50,478 bases of DNA from Kitasatospora phosalacinea (GCF_000717185.1 NZ_JNYE01000066.1:1-50478); one strand, 5' to 3'; shown: positions 18,897 through 26,535, numbered from the stretch's first letter. Numbers and translations are program-made. Notes: generated by a model from the letters alone, not told the origin.

Positions 18897-19403
18897 CTAG
18901 ATCGTGAACCTCATGGCGGGCTGAGGATGGCAGACCGGGCCTTCTCCCTCAACCCGCACACAGGGGATTTTGGGCCCGGACTCGGTCCCGAGGCTGCCGA
19001 ATCCGAGGCCGGGCCCGACCTCGGACTCGGCCCCGAGGATTTGGACATCGATCTGCGTGCCCTTGGGGAGTCCACGGCTGCGGGAGTAGTCGTAGACCAA
19101 AATCTCCATTCCGCTGAAGGTGTGATCAGCCTTGCACTGCAGCTGACCCTCTCCGAGGAACAGCGAGTCCGAGCCTGCGATCTTCTGGATAGTTGCGCGA
19201 TAGGGGCCGGGCTCGGCGCATGTCCCGCTCCAGACGGTGTAACGGTCATAGGGCCCGTTCCGCACCTCGTTCACGGCATCGAGTTTGAACGACCACCGGG
19301 ACTGCCAGTCACTGGGCGGCGGTACGGCCTGTGCGGGAACGGCGGTACCGAGAGCGGCCATCAGGGCAGCTGCGGCGACCAGCGCACGCCGGGCAGGGTT
19401 CAT
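18897..19403 (-). CDS. Secreted protein of unknown function (transposon cargo)
   Basis: A 168-residue protein with a clear Sec signal peptide: MNPARRALVAAAALMAALG, then AVPAQA before the likely cleavage near residue 26. The mature part contains three cysteines (GTCAEPG, LQCKAD, IPCVRV) plus a late VCHPQP, which could form disulfides. It resembles small actinomycete exported proteins with a single beta-rich domain, but I do not recognise a family. AGGAG stands 6 bases before the ATG. It is read in the same direction as the upstream resolvase, with a hairpin between them, so it probably has its own promoter. Confidence 0.72.
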   Translation of the reverse strand: MNPARRALVAAAALMAALGTAVPAQAVPPPSDWQSRWSFKLDAVNEVRNGPYDRYTVWSGTCAEPGPYRATIQKIAGSDSLFLGEGQLQCKADHTFSGMEILVYDYSRSRGLPKGTQIDVQILGAESEVGPGLGFGSLGTESGPKIPCVRVEGEGPVCHPQPAMRFTI

Positions 19404-19422
19404 CGGGGACTCCTGTCTACGC

Positions 19423-19442
19423 GGCCCCCTCCCATGGGGGCC
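19423..19442 (-). terminator. Hairpin between resolvase and secreted-protein genes
   Basis: GGCCCCC (19423-19429) and GGGGGCC (19436-19442) form a perfect 7-bp stem with a 6-base loop, about 160 bases past the leftward resolvase stop and 20 bases before the start of the secreted-protein gene. It could end resolvase transcripts or act in the leader of the downstream gene. Confidence 0.4.
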
Positions 19443-19600
19443 AGTGCCCTCAGGATGATCGTTGCGATCGCTCGACCGGCGCGCGCAGCACCGTCCGTCA
19501 CCCCATCGGGTGGGAACGGGCCATGGGCCGTGCCTGCACTACGAATGCGGCCCCGGGACGGTGGAACAGCCAGTTGGCGCTGGGCAGCGGATTTTGGGCG

Positions 19601-20158
19601 CTACGGGGCAGGGTTGAGGGTCTTGTGTACGACGCCGACGGACACCTTGACGGCGGCGGCGATCTCGCGGATGGACTGGCCTTCGGCGCGGCGGGCGAGG
19701 ATCACGCGCCGTTTGTCGTCGTCCACGACGGGGCGCCGTCCGCCGATCCGGCCGCGGGCACGGGCGGAGTCGAGGCCGTTCTTCGTCTTCTTCACGATGT
19801 CGCGACGCCGGTCTTCGGCGAGGGCGAGGGCCAGGTCGAGGATGAGCGAGCGTTCGGTGTGCTCGCCAGCGGCGATGCCGTCCAGCACCTTGACCGCAAT
19901 GCCGCGCTGGAAGAGGTCGTTGAGGACGATCAGCCCTTCGAGAAGGTTGCGGCCGAGGCGGTCGACTTCCTGGACGGTGAGCATGTCGCCGTCGCGGAGG
20001 TAGTCCAGGGCGGCGGTCAGGCCGGGCCGGTCGTCGACGGCGAGTTTGCCGCTGATCTTCTCCTCGAAGACTTTGAGGCAGATCGGGCCGAGGGCGTCGT
20101 GCTGGCGCTGGGTCTTCTGCTTGTCGGTGCTGACGCGGACCAGTCCGATGAGCGCCAC
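19601..20158 (-). CDS. tnpR: Serine resolvase of the Tn3 element
   Basis: A 185-residue small serine recombinase that would resolve the cointegrates made by the transposase. The nucleophile is S10 in LVRVSTDKQ, and the second conserved block DRLGRNLLEGL (about residues 65-76) carries the catalytic arginine. A C-terminal helix-turn-helix (SIREIAAAVKVSVGVVHKTL) binds DNA. Length matches Tn3/gamma-delta resolvases. It is transcribed leftward, away from a cluster of TGAACG-type repeats at 20171-20307 that likely form its res site and its own promoter control region. Confidence 0.92.
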   Translation of the reverse strand: MALIGLVRVSTDKQKTQRQHDALGPICLKVFEEKISGKLAVDDRPGLTAALDYLRDGDMLTVQEVDRLGRNLLEGLIVLNDLFQRGIAVKVLDGIAAGEHTERSLILDLALALAEDRRRDIVKKTKNGLDSARARGRIGGRRPVVDDDKRRVILARRAEGQSIREIAAAVKVSVGVVHKTLNPAP

Positions 20159-20170
20159 GGGGCACCCTTT

Positions 20171-20307
20171 CCGTTCATCAAACGTCTTCAGGTAGCGATC
20201 TGAACGCTAGCGGTTGATGAACGGGAAAATGAACGGTTCCGACGGGGAATGGGGACGCGGGGCGGCGCAGCGGCGTGCGTTCGGCAAACGGTCGATAGAT
20301 GAACGCG
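20171..20307. promoter_or_regulatory. Candidate res site with resolvase-binding repeats
   Basis: Just upstream of the resolvase start, short motifs recur in both orientations: CCGTTCATCAAACG (20171-20184), CGGTTGATGAACGG (20211-20224), AAAATGAACGG (20226-20236) and CGATAGATGAACGCG (20293-20307). The first two are near-perfect inverted copies. Tn3-family res sites consist of three such imperfect dyads beside the resolvase gene, so this spacing and position fit. Subsite borders are not resolved here. Confidence 0.6.
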
Positions 20308-20511
20308 GGCACCTGCCCTGGCTGTCTTGAAGGTGGATTCACCACAGCGCTGCCTGCATTGGCGAGGCAGCGGGGGCCATGTGCGGCGCGCCGGACAGAG
20401 GCAAGATCACTGGCTGTAAACGGCCTGTCGCTTTGCGCGGTGCGACGGAAGGATCAATGCGCACGGCCGCGTTCATCCGTCCGGACCGTGCATGAGACTG
20501 GGGAGTTGCTC

Positions 20512-22500
20512 ATGGAGACCGTCGATTTCGGGACCACACCGGCCGAACGGTTGGAGCGGCTGCGGGGGAAGTTGCGGGGTACGCCGGTGGTGGGTACGCG
20601 GGCCGCGCAGCGCACCCAGCCGTCGCGGGGGTCGCATCTGCTGCTGGGGGTGATGCTGCACGCGGCAGCCCGGCTGGAGGCCGGGCTGGAGCTGACGGAC
20701 CTGGAAACGCGGATGCTCGCTCCGCTGCGGCTGTTGCTGTCGGAGGAGGAGGTCCGTGACTTCGGGCGGGTGTACCGGGAGGAGAACACCGCGCGCAGTA
20801 CGGCCGCGGTGTTCCCCGAGGTGCTCACCGGGCGGGCGGTGGAGCAGGGATACGCGGTGGCGGATCTGGTCAAGGACCTGCCCGCGCTGCGCGAGGAGAT
20901 CCTCGCGCAGGCCAATGTGAACCTCGTCGACCTGGACGCCCCGGCTGCGGGCGAGGAGACCTGGGACAGTGCGCAGTTCATCGAGGGTCAGGCCGCCTAC
21001 GGGTACGGGGCGACGTTCGTGACCGCCTCGAAGACGACGGTGCCGCCGGCCGAGGAGCCGGGTGTGAACGCCTCGTTCATCGCGCGGGTGGACATGCACT
21101 CGTTCTACTGCGAGGACGAGTCCAACGAAGCCTCGGCGTCCGACGAAATCTACTGGGCGACCAGCTCGGTGGGTGCGTTCGGGGCCCGGACCGAGCTGCT
21201 GACCCCGGTGAGAACCAACGTCGACAAGGGCGAGTGGCACGACTTCGCCGCCAACACCACGGTCTTCTACGGCCGCGTGAACACCTCCCTGGTGTGCAAC
21301 ATCTCCTGCTGGGAGGAGGACGACGGCGGCGACAAGTGGCGGAACGAGCTGCGCGACAAGCTGCGCGCCATCAGTGCGGAGCTGATGAAGTTCCTTGAGG
21401 TCATGGAGATCTACGGCTACCTGGCGCCGCAGTACGGCGACTTCCTGGACTACGTGCAGATCACCGCGATCGTCGCGCTCATCGTGGCCTGGCTGATCGA
21501 TCTGTTCCGCAACAACGACGACCTGATCCAGGAACGCACCCTGGTCTTCAGCCAGGCCGCGCTGCGCCAGTTGGTCACCAGCGGTGGGGCAAATTCGACC
21601 GGCTGGGTCTTCAACGGCGGCGACGCCGAAGGCCGCCACCGTCTGCAGCTCAAGTGGATCGGCAGCCCGCCCCCGGCCGACAACCCCGGCGACGTCATGG
21701 TGATCACCCGGGCAAACGGACGGTGGAGCGCCCCGGTCCGGCTGCGCGATGTCACCGACGCAGGCCCATCGATGGTGGTCCACAACGGCGACCTCCACGT
21801 CGCCTCGCGCGGAATGAACGGCGGCGTGCATATCGGCAAGTTCAGCGGTGGCGTCTGGGGCGGCTACGGGTTCGTGCCCGGGCTCACGACCTGGACCCCG
21901 CCGGCCCTGGCGGTCAACGCGGGCACCTTGTACGTGACCAGCGGCGGCCCACAGGGCCAGATCTACGTCTCCGCCAACAGCTTCGACTGGGGCCGGCCGG
22001 TCCAGCTGTCGGGGGCCAGCTCGGCGGGTGCGGCCCTGGCCAGCCGGGGCGGGCAGCTGCACTGCGCGATCCGCGGCAAGGACGACAACGGCCAGGTGTA
22101 CCTGGCCTGGCTCAGGGGCACCACGTGGTCGGCCTTCCATCCCGTCCCCGGCCTCACGACTCCCCACGCCCCGGCCCTGGCCGCCCACGCGGGCAATCTG
22201 TACGTGGCTGCCGTCGGCATGGACGGCAAGACCTACGTCAGCGTCGACAACGGCACCGCGTGGTCCACGACGCCGATGGACCTCGGCGGCCTCACCGACT
22301 GCGCCCCCGCGCTGACCGTCCGAAACGGAGTCCTGTACTGCGCGGTGCGCGCCCTGCAAGGAGAGGTCGTCCTCAATAACCTCAACGGCACCACCTGGAC
22401 CGGCTTCCACACGCCGGTCCCCGGCGCGGCCACCATGTCGGAGGCCGCCCTGGCCGGTGACACCGGCGACACCCTCCACATCGCCTACCGCAGCATGTAA
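20512..22500 (+). CDS. Membrane-linked protein with C-terminal beta-propeller repeats (transposon cargo)
   Basis: A 662-residue protein of no family I can name. Residues 1-180 are mostly helical. Residues 190-270 form an acidic domain (VDMHSFYCEDE at 193-203, DEIYW at 211-215) ending in a Cys pair (LVCNISCWEEDD). A single hydrophobic helix (about 315-331, ITAIVALIVAWLIDLF) follows. From about 375 to the end are six repeats of roughly 48 residues, each with a PGLT/APAL...NGxLYVA pattern, as in six-bladed lectin or sialidase-like propellers. No signal peptide. The ATG at 20512 follows GGGGAG by 7 nt. The next gene encodes an EF-hand protein, so a calcium-linked partnership is a reasonable but unproven idea. 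Confidence 0.7.
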   Translation: METVDFGTTPAERLERLRGKLRGTPVVGTRAAQRTQPSRGSHLLLGVMLHAAARLEAGLELTDLETRMLAPLRLLLSEEEVRDFGRVYREENTARSTAAVFPEVLTGRAVEQGYAVADLVKDLPALREEILAQANVNLVDLDAPAAGEETWDSAQFIEGQAAYGYGATFVTASKTTVPPAEEPGVNASFIARVDMHSFYCEDESNEASASDEIYWATSSVGAFGARTELLTPVRTNVDKGEWHDFAANTTVFYGRVNTSLVCNISCWEEDDGGDKWRNELRDKLRAISAELMKFLEVMEIYGYLAPQYGDFLDYVQITAIVALIVAWLIDLFRNNDDLIQERTLVFSQAALRQLVTSGGANSTGWVFNGGDAEGRHRLQLKWIGSPPPADNPGDVMVITRANGRWSAPVRLRDVTDAGPSMVVHNGDLHVASRGMNGGVHIGKFSGGVWGGYGFVPGLTTWTPPALAVNAGTLYVTSGGPQGQIYVSANSFDWGRPVQLSGASSAGAALASRGGQLHCAIRGKDDNGQVYLAWLRGTTWSAFHPVPGLTTPHAPALAAHAGNLYVAAVGMDGKTYVSVDNGTAWSTTPMDLGGLTDCAPALTVRNGVLYCAVRALQGEVVLNNLNGTTWTGFHTPVPGAATMSEAALAGDTGDTLHIAYRSM

Positions 22501-22507
22501 CCCCCGG

Positions 22508-22556
22508 GGGCTGCGTGCTGTGCACCACCCCCGCCGAGGGAGCACACCCGCAGCCC
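22508..22556 (+). terminator. Hairpin after the propeller-protein gene
   Basis: GGGCTGCG (22508-22515) pairs with CGCAGCCC (22549-22556), and an inner TGTGC (22519-22523) pairs with GCACA (22542-22546). The structure begins 8 bases after the stop codon and separates this gene from the EF-hand gene, suggesting at least partial termination between them. Confidence 0.55.
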
Positions 22557-22698
22557 GCGAGGTCGTGCGCACGTCCCGGCCGTAACCCTCCGGGCTGGTT
22601 TCGCCCCGTACCGGCGACCCCAGTCCGGAGGCGGCCCTACCGTGCGGGAAGCGCCGCCCGCACTCGGGCGCGCAGCCCACGATCCGAGGACGACGCAC

Positions 22699-23253
22699 AT
22701 GACGACTGCCGTGACGAGCCAGAAGTTCAGCACGCTCTTCGACTGGTTCGACCAGGACCAGGACGGCCAGCTCACCCAGGCCGACCTGCGAGCCACCGCC
22801 CGGGTGTTCTCCCAGGCGGCAGCCGACGACGACCACGGCAACATCACCGCCATCCATGACGCCTTCGAGCAGTGGTGGCAGCTGCTGCTCCAGCATGCCG
22901 ACACCGACGGCGACGGCCAGGTCTCCCGCGAGGAGTTCATCACGGCCATGGAGGTCAACGTCACCGCCCCCGAACACTTCGAGACGGCGGTCATGACGAT
23001 CGCCGACGCGGTGATGAACGCCCTGGACACCAACGGCGACGACGTCCTGGACCGCGAGGAGTACATCCGCCTCTACGACACCCTCGGCGTCCCGCAGGAA
23101 CTGTCCCAGGAAGCCTTCGCGCGAGTCGACCGCGACGGCAACGGCGTGATCAGCTACGGCGAGTACCGGGCAGCCATCGTCGAGTTCTACCTGAGCACCG
23201 ACCCCACCGCCCCCGGCAACTTCCTCCTCGGCCCGCTTACCCAAACCGCCTGA
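22699..23253 (+). CDS. Four-EF-hand calmodulin-like calcium-binding protein (transposon cargo)
   Basis: A 184-residue soluble calcium-binding protein with four canonical EF-hand loops: DQDQDGQLTQAD (18-29), DTDGDGQVSREE (68-79), DTNGDDVLDREE (110-121) and DRDGNGVISYGE (144-155). Length and loop spacing match calerythrin and sarcoplasmic calcium-binding proteins known in actinomycetes. All loops keep acidic residues at positions 1, 3 and 12 (the first has Asp at 12), so high-affinity binding is expected. The ATG at 22699 follows CGAGGA by 8 nt. It lies 198 bp after the propeller-protein gene, in the same direction within the transposon, which is an unusual cargo. Confidence 0.92.
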   Translation: MTTAVTSQKFSTLFDWFDQDQDGQLTQADLRATARVFSQAAADDDHGNITAIHDAFEQWWQLLLQHADTDGDGQVSREEFITAMEVNVTAPEHFETAVMTIADAVMNALDTNGDDVLDREEYIRLYDTLGVPQELSQEAFARVDRDGNGVISYGEYRAAIVEFYLSTDPTAPGNFLLGPLTQTA

Positions 23254-23593
23254 CACCCCGGCGGCCGAAACAGCCCCCAGCACAGAGGTACGGGCCGGAC
23301 CGCGGGGAAAGCCGCACCCGCACCACCAGACCAACCCCTGTGCTTGAGCGCAAAGCAGCGCCCGGCACGGCTCACAGCAGAGTCCGTACCGGGCGCCGCC
23401 CCCTCAGCCCCGGCAAGGGCCTGTGGCAGGCCCGACCGCTGGCCGTCCCTGCAACTGCGCCCGCAGCCGTTCCAGCCGCTGCTCCTGAGTCGTTCCGAAC
23501 CCGACCGATTCCATACCCGCCAGCTCAGCGCCCCCATGCTGCCCGGGCAGGCAACCGTGAGCGAAGACGTGCCGGATCACTTTCGACTTCCGG
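23254..23593. other. Intergenic DNA without a recognisable gene
   Basis: This 340-base stretch after the EF-hand gene holds no frame with a plausible product on either strand. A small hairpin, GGGCCT (23417-23422) with AGGCCC (23428-23433), is the only structure I noted. The promoter of the next gene starts at its right edge. Confidence 0.5.
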
Positions 23594-23640
23594 CTGACAC
23601 GATCGGCATCCGATACCTACGCTGAGAATGATCATCATTC
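23594..23640 (+). promoter_or_regulatory. Promoter with overlapping Fur/Zur-like box
   Basis: A -35-like CTGACA (23594-23599) and a -10-like TACGCT (23618-23623) are 18 bp apart. Immediately after the -10, TGAGAATGATCATCA (23623-23637) matches the 7-1-7 Fur/Zur-family pattern TGATAATGATTATCA at 13 of 15 positions. It sits in a perfect palindrome GAATGAT-C-ATCATTC (23626-23640). A repressor bound here would cover the start site, so metal-responsive control of the 110-residue protein at 23668 is suggested. The consensus is from memory; binding is inference. Confidence 0.5.
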
Positions 23641-23667
23641 CTGACGTCGAGTGAACAGAGGTCCCCC

Positions 23668-24000
23668 ATGGCAAGCGTCCTCCCCAACGGCGCGACCATC
23701 AGCGATGCCGCTGCCAGCGCCCTCAAAGCGGCGCGAAACCGGTCCGAGTACGAAGAGGCACTGCGCCTGGCGCCCGCCTGCTCATACACCGACCCCTTCG
23801 GCATCGGCATCACCTTCTACGAGAAGACAGCCGACGGGCACCTCTTCCTGAGGAACACGCCCCTCGCCAATGACAAGGCGCGCTGCCCGGACGGCCGCCT
23901 CTACTTCAACATGGATCAGCAAAAGGCGCTCTTCCCCGACGAGACCCCTGCCCTGGGCGACGGAAGCGACCCCAACCCGAAGATCGGCCAGGTGTACTAG
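23668..24000 (+). CDS. Small protein of unknown function behind a Fur/Zur-like box (cargo)
   Basis: A 110-residue soluble protein with no signal peptide or membrane helix. Visible features are an Ala-rich helix (ISDAAASALKAARNRSEYEEALRLA), two cysteines (APACSY, ARCPDG), and an acidic tail. I do not recognise a family. AGAGG precedes the ATG by 7 nt, and a plausible promoter with an overlapping metal-regulator box lies 30-75 bases upstream. It converges on another small unknown gene across a 19-bp-arm hairpin. Confidence 0.65.
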   Translation: MASVLPNGATISDAAASALKAARNRSEYEEALRLAPACSYTDPFGIGITFYEKTADGHLFLRNTPLANDKARCPDGRLYFNMDQQKALFPDETPALGDGSDPNPKIGQVY

Positions 24001-24186
24001 GAGGCGCCCCCTGGATGAACAACTGCGGCACGCACCGACGCTGCACCGAACGCCGCAGAGCGGCCATCGAGTTCCTCCTCGCTCTGGCCGCCACCATCAC
24101 CACCATGCGCTGCCACATCCGCCGCGCATGGTCTCTCTGCCGGTGGAACACCCGGCCTCCGAGCCCACCCATCCGATGCCCCTGCT

Positions 24187-24234
24187 GGCGGACTTCGAGG
24201 ACACCCCTAGCCCGCGGTGTCCTCGAAGTCCGCC
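24187..24234. terminator. Long perfect inverted repeat between convergent small genes
   Basis: GGCGGACTTCGAGGACACC (24187-24205) and its exact reverse complement (24216-24234) are separated by 10 bases. The right arm is also the final coding sequence (ADFEDTAG) of the leftward gene. A 19-bp perfect stem between two converging genes fits a bidirectional terminator. Its coding arm suggests it arose by local inverted duplication. Confidence 0.7.
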
Positions 24235-24539
24235 ATGCCGATGCCCGCTTCGAGGATGCTGTAACTGCTGCTCCTGGCCAGCCGGCGCGGCGCGGTGTAT
24301 TCCGCGACGACATCTCCCGACCCGTCCACAGCGGTCAGCACAGCAGGGATGACCGTTCCGCCGGTGATGACGAGCTGAGGCGTCCCCTCCACATACCGCA
24401 CACTGACCATGCCCACCTCGTCCGGCGTCACCTCAGTCACCGGGAACGGGCGCAGAGCAGTCTGCCCCGCCTCGCCCTCGCCCGCCGGGATGGAACTCAT
24501 GTCGATTTCCTCGACTCGCTGTGCGGTCTCATCAGTCAT
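24207..24539 (-). CDS. Small acidic protein of unknown function (cargo)
   Basis: A 110-residue acidic, soluble protein starting at the ATG at 24539 behind GAGGGGGGA. It begins MTDETAQRVEEIDMSSIPAG and continues with beta-rich sequence (GMVSVRYVEGTPQLVITGGTVIPAVLTAVDG) ending ADFEDTAG. No domain is recognised, and a longer in-frame start at 24869 has no ribosome site. It is the last gene before the right end of the transposon. The 3' end forms one arm of a perfect inverted repeat. Confidence 0.6.
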   Translation of the reverse strand: MTDETAQRVEEIDMSSIPAGEGEAGQTALRPFPVTEVTPDEVGMVSVRYVEGTPQLVITGGTVIPAVLTAVDGSGDVVAEYTAPRRLARSSSYSILEAGIGMADFEDTAG

Positions 24540-25050
24540 GGCGTCCCCCCTCAGGGCATGGTTCCCTGCCGGCCCCTCGCGATCCTCCCCCGCCAAACCC
24601 CCACCACACCTGCGGACGTGACGCATCAGAGAGCGAAGCTGCCCACGTGTTGCGTCGGGGCGAAACCGGGCCGGGACAGGGCTGCGACGGATGCGGCGGG
24701 AAGGGCGCTTCACGTGGCCCCGGTGACTTAGCGTTACCGCGCCGAGAATATCGGCTACACCCACCCGGGCACCGGCACCCCGGCGGTAGGCGATAGGGGA
24801 CCACAAAGCAGCAGTTGCCCCGTGGTGACCGATCAGAGCACACACGGCGGGGCCGTCCCTCCAGCGCACCCGCTTCGGAGGGGAGCCAACGACACCGCCC
24901 TCGCCCGGTCGGCTGTGGGCAGTTCACCGCTCCTCCCCGGCGTCCGCGTCCTCGTCGAGATGAACGGTGGCGGGGTCGCCCAGGAGCCGCAGCCCTTCAC
25001 GGGGAGGCCCGCAGAACCCAGGACAGGACCAAGCCCTCGGCCCGAAGGGT
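24540..25050. other. Transposon right-end DNA with no convincing gene
   Basis: Between the leftward small gene and the right inverted repeat lie about 510 bases in which I see no supportable gene. Frames that run through (for instance a rightward one from 24822) continue into the terminal repeat and the disrupted exporter, have no family resemblance, and lack a good ribosome site. The promoter of the small gene at 24539 is presumably here. Confidence 0.5.
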
Positions 25051-25109
25051 GGGCTCACACATCCAAGATCATCCCACTGCCCCTTTTAGGCTCACCTTGG
25101 CTGGACCCC
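25051..25109 (-). repeat. Right terminal inverted repeat (IRR)
   Basis: Reverse complement of the left end with five differences in 59 bases: two at positions 21-22 and three at 47-50 counted from the outer end. The outer end is GGGGTCC on the minus strand and abuts the right GTGAG copy. Confidence 0.92.
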
Positions 25110-25114
25110 GTGAG
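25110..25114. repeat. Target-site duplication, right copy (GTGAG)
   Basis: Identical to 15263-15267 and adjacent to the right terminal repeat. On the exporter strand it reads CTCAC, and it is counted once when the gene is rejoined. Confidence 0.92.
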
Positions 25115-25486
25115 CGTCCCGCGCCGCCAGCCGGCCCACCAGCCGCCGCCGGTGCCGTCGTCCCCCGCGGGCGGTTCGTCCGGCTGCTGGTGGCGGCTGC
25201 GCAGCATCCGCGCGCCCGTCCACAGCAGGTAGCAGACGCCCGCCCAGCGCAGCGCCTCGTACCCGAGGCGGGAGGCGGTGAGCAGCACGCTGACCCCGGC
25301 CGCGGAGGCGGTGCCCCAGATCAGGGTGCCGGTCTGGATGCCGAGCACCACGCCCCACGCCTGGCGCCGCCGCCCCAGGACGGCGGTGCGCAGGATCAGT
25401 GCGGTGTCGAGCCCCGGGGTGAGCGTGAGCAGGCCCACCACCAGGGCGAAGGAGGCGAGCGCTCCGGCCATCGTCGTCAGGTCCAC
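25110..25486 (-). pseudogene. LysE-family exporter, N-terminal part (cut by transposon)
   Basis: Encodes the first half of a LysE-family translocator: MDLTTMAGALASFALVVGLLTLTPGLDTALILRTAVLGRRR-type start with the family TPGxD motif, then three hydrophobic helices to WRRGTLT, where the transposon cuts. The frame runs on into the inverted repeat and stops at 25055, giving a 143-residue product that lacks the last helices. It is probably inactive, although a truncated protein could be made. The other half is at 15001-15262. Confidence 0.9.
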
Positions 25487-25513
25487 GGCGGTCGAGTCTA
25501 CGAGTCGACAGGT

Positions 25514-26401
25514 CTATGCGTGGGCGGGCCCAGGAGCGGGCGGGTCCAGGAGCGGGCGGGTCCAGGAGTCGGCGGGGCGGCCGAAACGGGCCAGGCAGTG
25601 CCACACCTTCTTCAGGTCCTGCGGGTCGTGCTGCCCGCTGCGGGCGGCGGCGCCGATCGCGGCCGGGTCGAGCACGCCGTCGCGGGCGACCTCGGCGGCG
25701 AGGGCGGTGACGTGCGGGCCCCGGTAGTCGGCGTGGCGGGGCAGTTCGGCGGCCGGGAGGCGGTAGCCCGGGTGCCACTCGACGGGGCAGGGCAGGGCGC
25801 GGGCGGCGGCCTCGACCTCGGTGCCGCGGTGGCTCGGGTCCAGGACGAGGGCGGCGACGTGCAGGTCGAACCGGACGGGGCCGTGCAGTTGGGCCTCGAT
25901 GTAGTCGTCCAGGGCGTCCTGCTCGTCGGCCTCGGCGAGCGCGAGCAGCGGCATGGCCTCGATGGTGCCGAAGTCCTCGGGTTCGAGGAAGCTGTCGGGG
26001 TAGCAGAAGGTGGCCCGGTGCAGGGTGCCGGGGGCGAGGCGGAAGTGCGCGGAGCCGAAGCGGGGCGCGCCGCCGTACGGGCTGCGGTGACGGTTGAGCG
26101 CGCCGTAGACGGGGCGGCTCTCGGCGGGGGCCTCGTCGTAGGCGCCGCCGAAGATCCGGCTCTCCCACTTCCAGCGGTCGCCCCCGGGGTGGGCGGTGAG
26201 GCCGCCGTTGCTGGTCCCGGTGCTGAACTGGGAACGGTAGACGCCGTCGCGGGCCATCGCGGCCAGGATCGACGCCCCGTCGGCGCCGGTCCGGTCCGGG
26301 TGGAAGTTGAGCGTGACGTCGAGCCCGGCGAGCAGCGGGTCGCCACTGCTGCGGGCCGCGACGTGCCGGAGGGCTGCGCGGACTTCGGGCGTCTGTTCCA
26401 T
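25514..26401 (-). CDS. DUF3626 domain-containing protein
   Basis: A 295-residue protein matching the DUF3626 family in my recollection of its signatures: LDVTLNFHPDR, DGVYRSQFSTGTSNGGLTAHPGGDRWKWE, and LDDYIEAQLHGPVRFDLHVAALVLDPSHRGT. It has conserved His, Asp and Glu residues that could bind metal or substrate, but no described activity is known to me. No signal peptide or helices. The ATG at 26401 begins the family-like sequence MEQTPEVRAALRHVA; a much longer open frame upstream is antisense noise. It is the last leftward gene before the exporter remnant. Confidence 0.78.
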   Translation of the reverse strand: MEQTPEVRAALRHVAARSSGDPLLAGLDVTLNFHPDRTGADGASILAAMARDGVYRSQFSTGTSNGGLTAHPGGDRWKWESRIFGGAYDEAPAESRPVYGALNRHRSPYGGAPRFGSAHFRLAPGTLHRATFCYPDSFLEPEDFGTIEAMPLLALAEADEQDALDDYIEAQLHGPVRFDLHVAALVLDPSHRGTEVEAAARALPCPVEWHPGYRLPAAELPRHADYRGPHVTALAAEVARDGVLDPAAIGAAARSGQHDPQDLKKVWHCLARFGRPADSWTRPLLDPPAPGPAHA

Positions 26402-26465
26402 GGCGCGCAGTCTGCCCTGGTCAGCCCCCCTCCCGCAGCCCTTTTTCGCGAGCGGCGAAGCAAGC

Positions 26466-26516
26466 GGCTGCGCCGCCGGGGGGACACGACAGGCTGCGCC
26501 GCCAGGGGGCGCGACA
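26466..26516. repeat. Tandem 26-bp repeat in intergenic DNA
   Basis: Two adjacent copies of a unit beginning GGCTGCGCCGCC and ending CGACA lie between the DUF3626 gene and the hydrolase/reductase fusion gene. They differ at a few positions. No function is evident; similar short GC-rich repeats are common between streptomycete genes. Confidence 0.45.
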
Positions 26517-26535
26517 GACTGCGAAGCCAGGTCTC

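Larger units (their letters stand above)
15268..25109. mobile_element. Tn3-family transposon, 9,842 bp, inserted in a LysE gene
   Basis: A complete unit transposon with imperfect 59-bp terminal inverted repeats beginning GGGGTCCAGCCAAGGTGAGC, flanked by a perfect 5-bp duplication (GTGAG). It carries an intact DDE transposase at the left end, a small serine resolvase with an adjacent candidate res region, and about 5 kb of cargo. The cargo comprises a secreted protein, a 662-aa propeller protein, a four-EF-hand protein and two small unknowns. All core parts appear intact, so it may be mobile. It interrupts a LysE exporter whose frame is restored exactly when the element and one target copy are removed. 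Confidence 0.93.

Noticed and set aside
18661..18900. 79-codon frame overlapping the tnpA stop by ATGA
   Set aside because: The product is Arg-rich low-complexity sequence with no family, and a 12-bp-stem terminator lies inside it. Overlap with the stop is likely chance.
15268..25109. Reading the element as an integrative plasmid or phage
   Set aside because: No integrase of the tyrosine type, no replication or structural genes, and no tRNA attachment site. The inverted ends, 5-bp duplication and tnpA/tnpR define a Tn3-family transposon.
24822..25232. Rightward frame across the right transposon end
   Set aside because: It runs through the inverted repeat and antisense exporter DNA, with no family resemblance and no good ribosome site.
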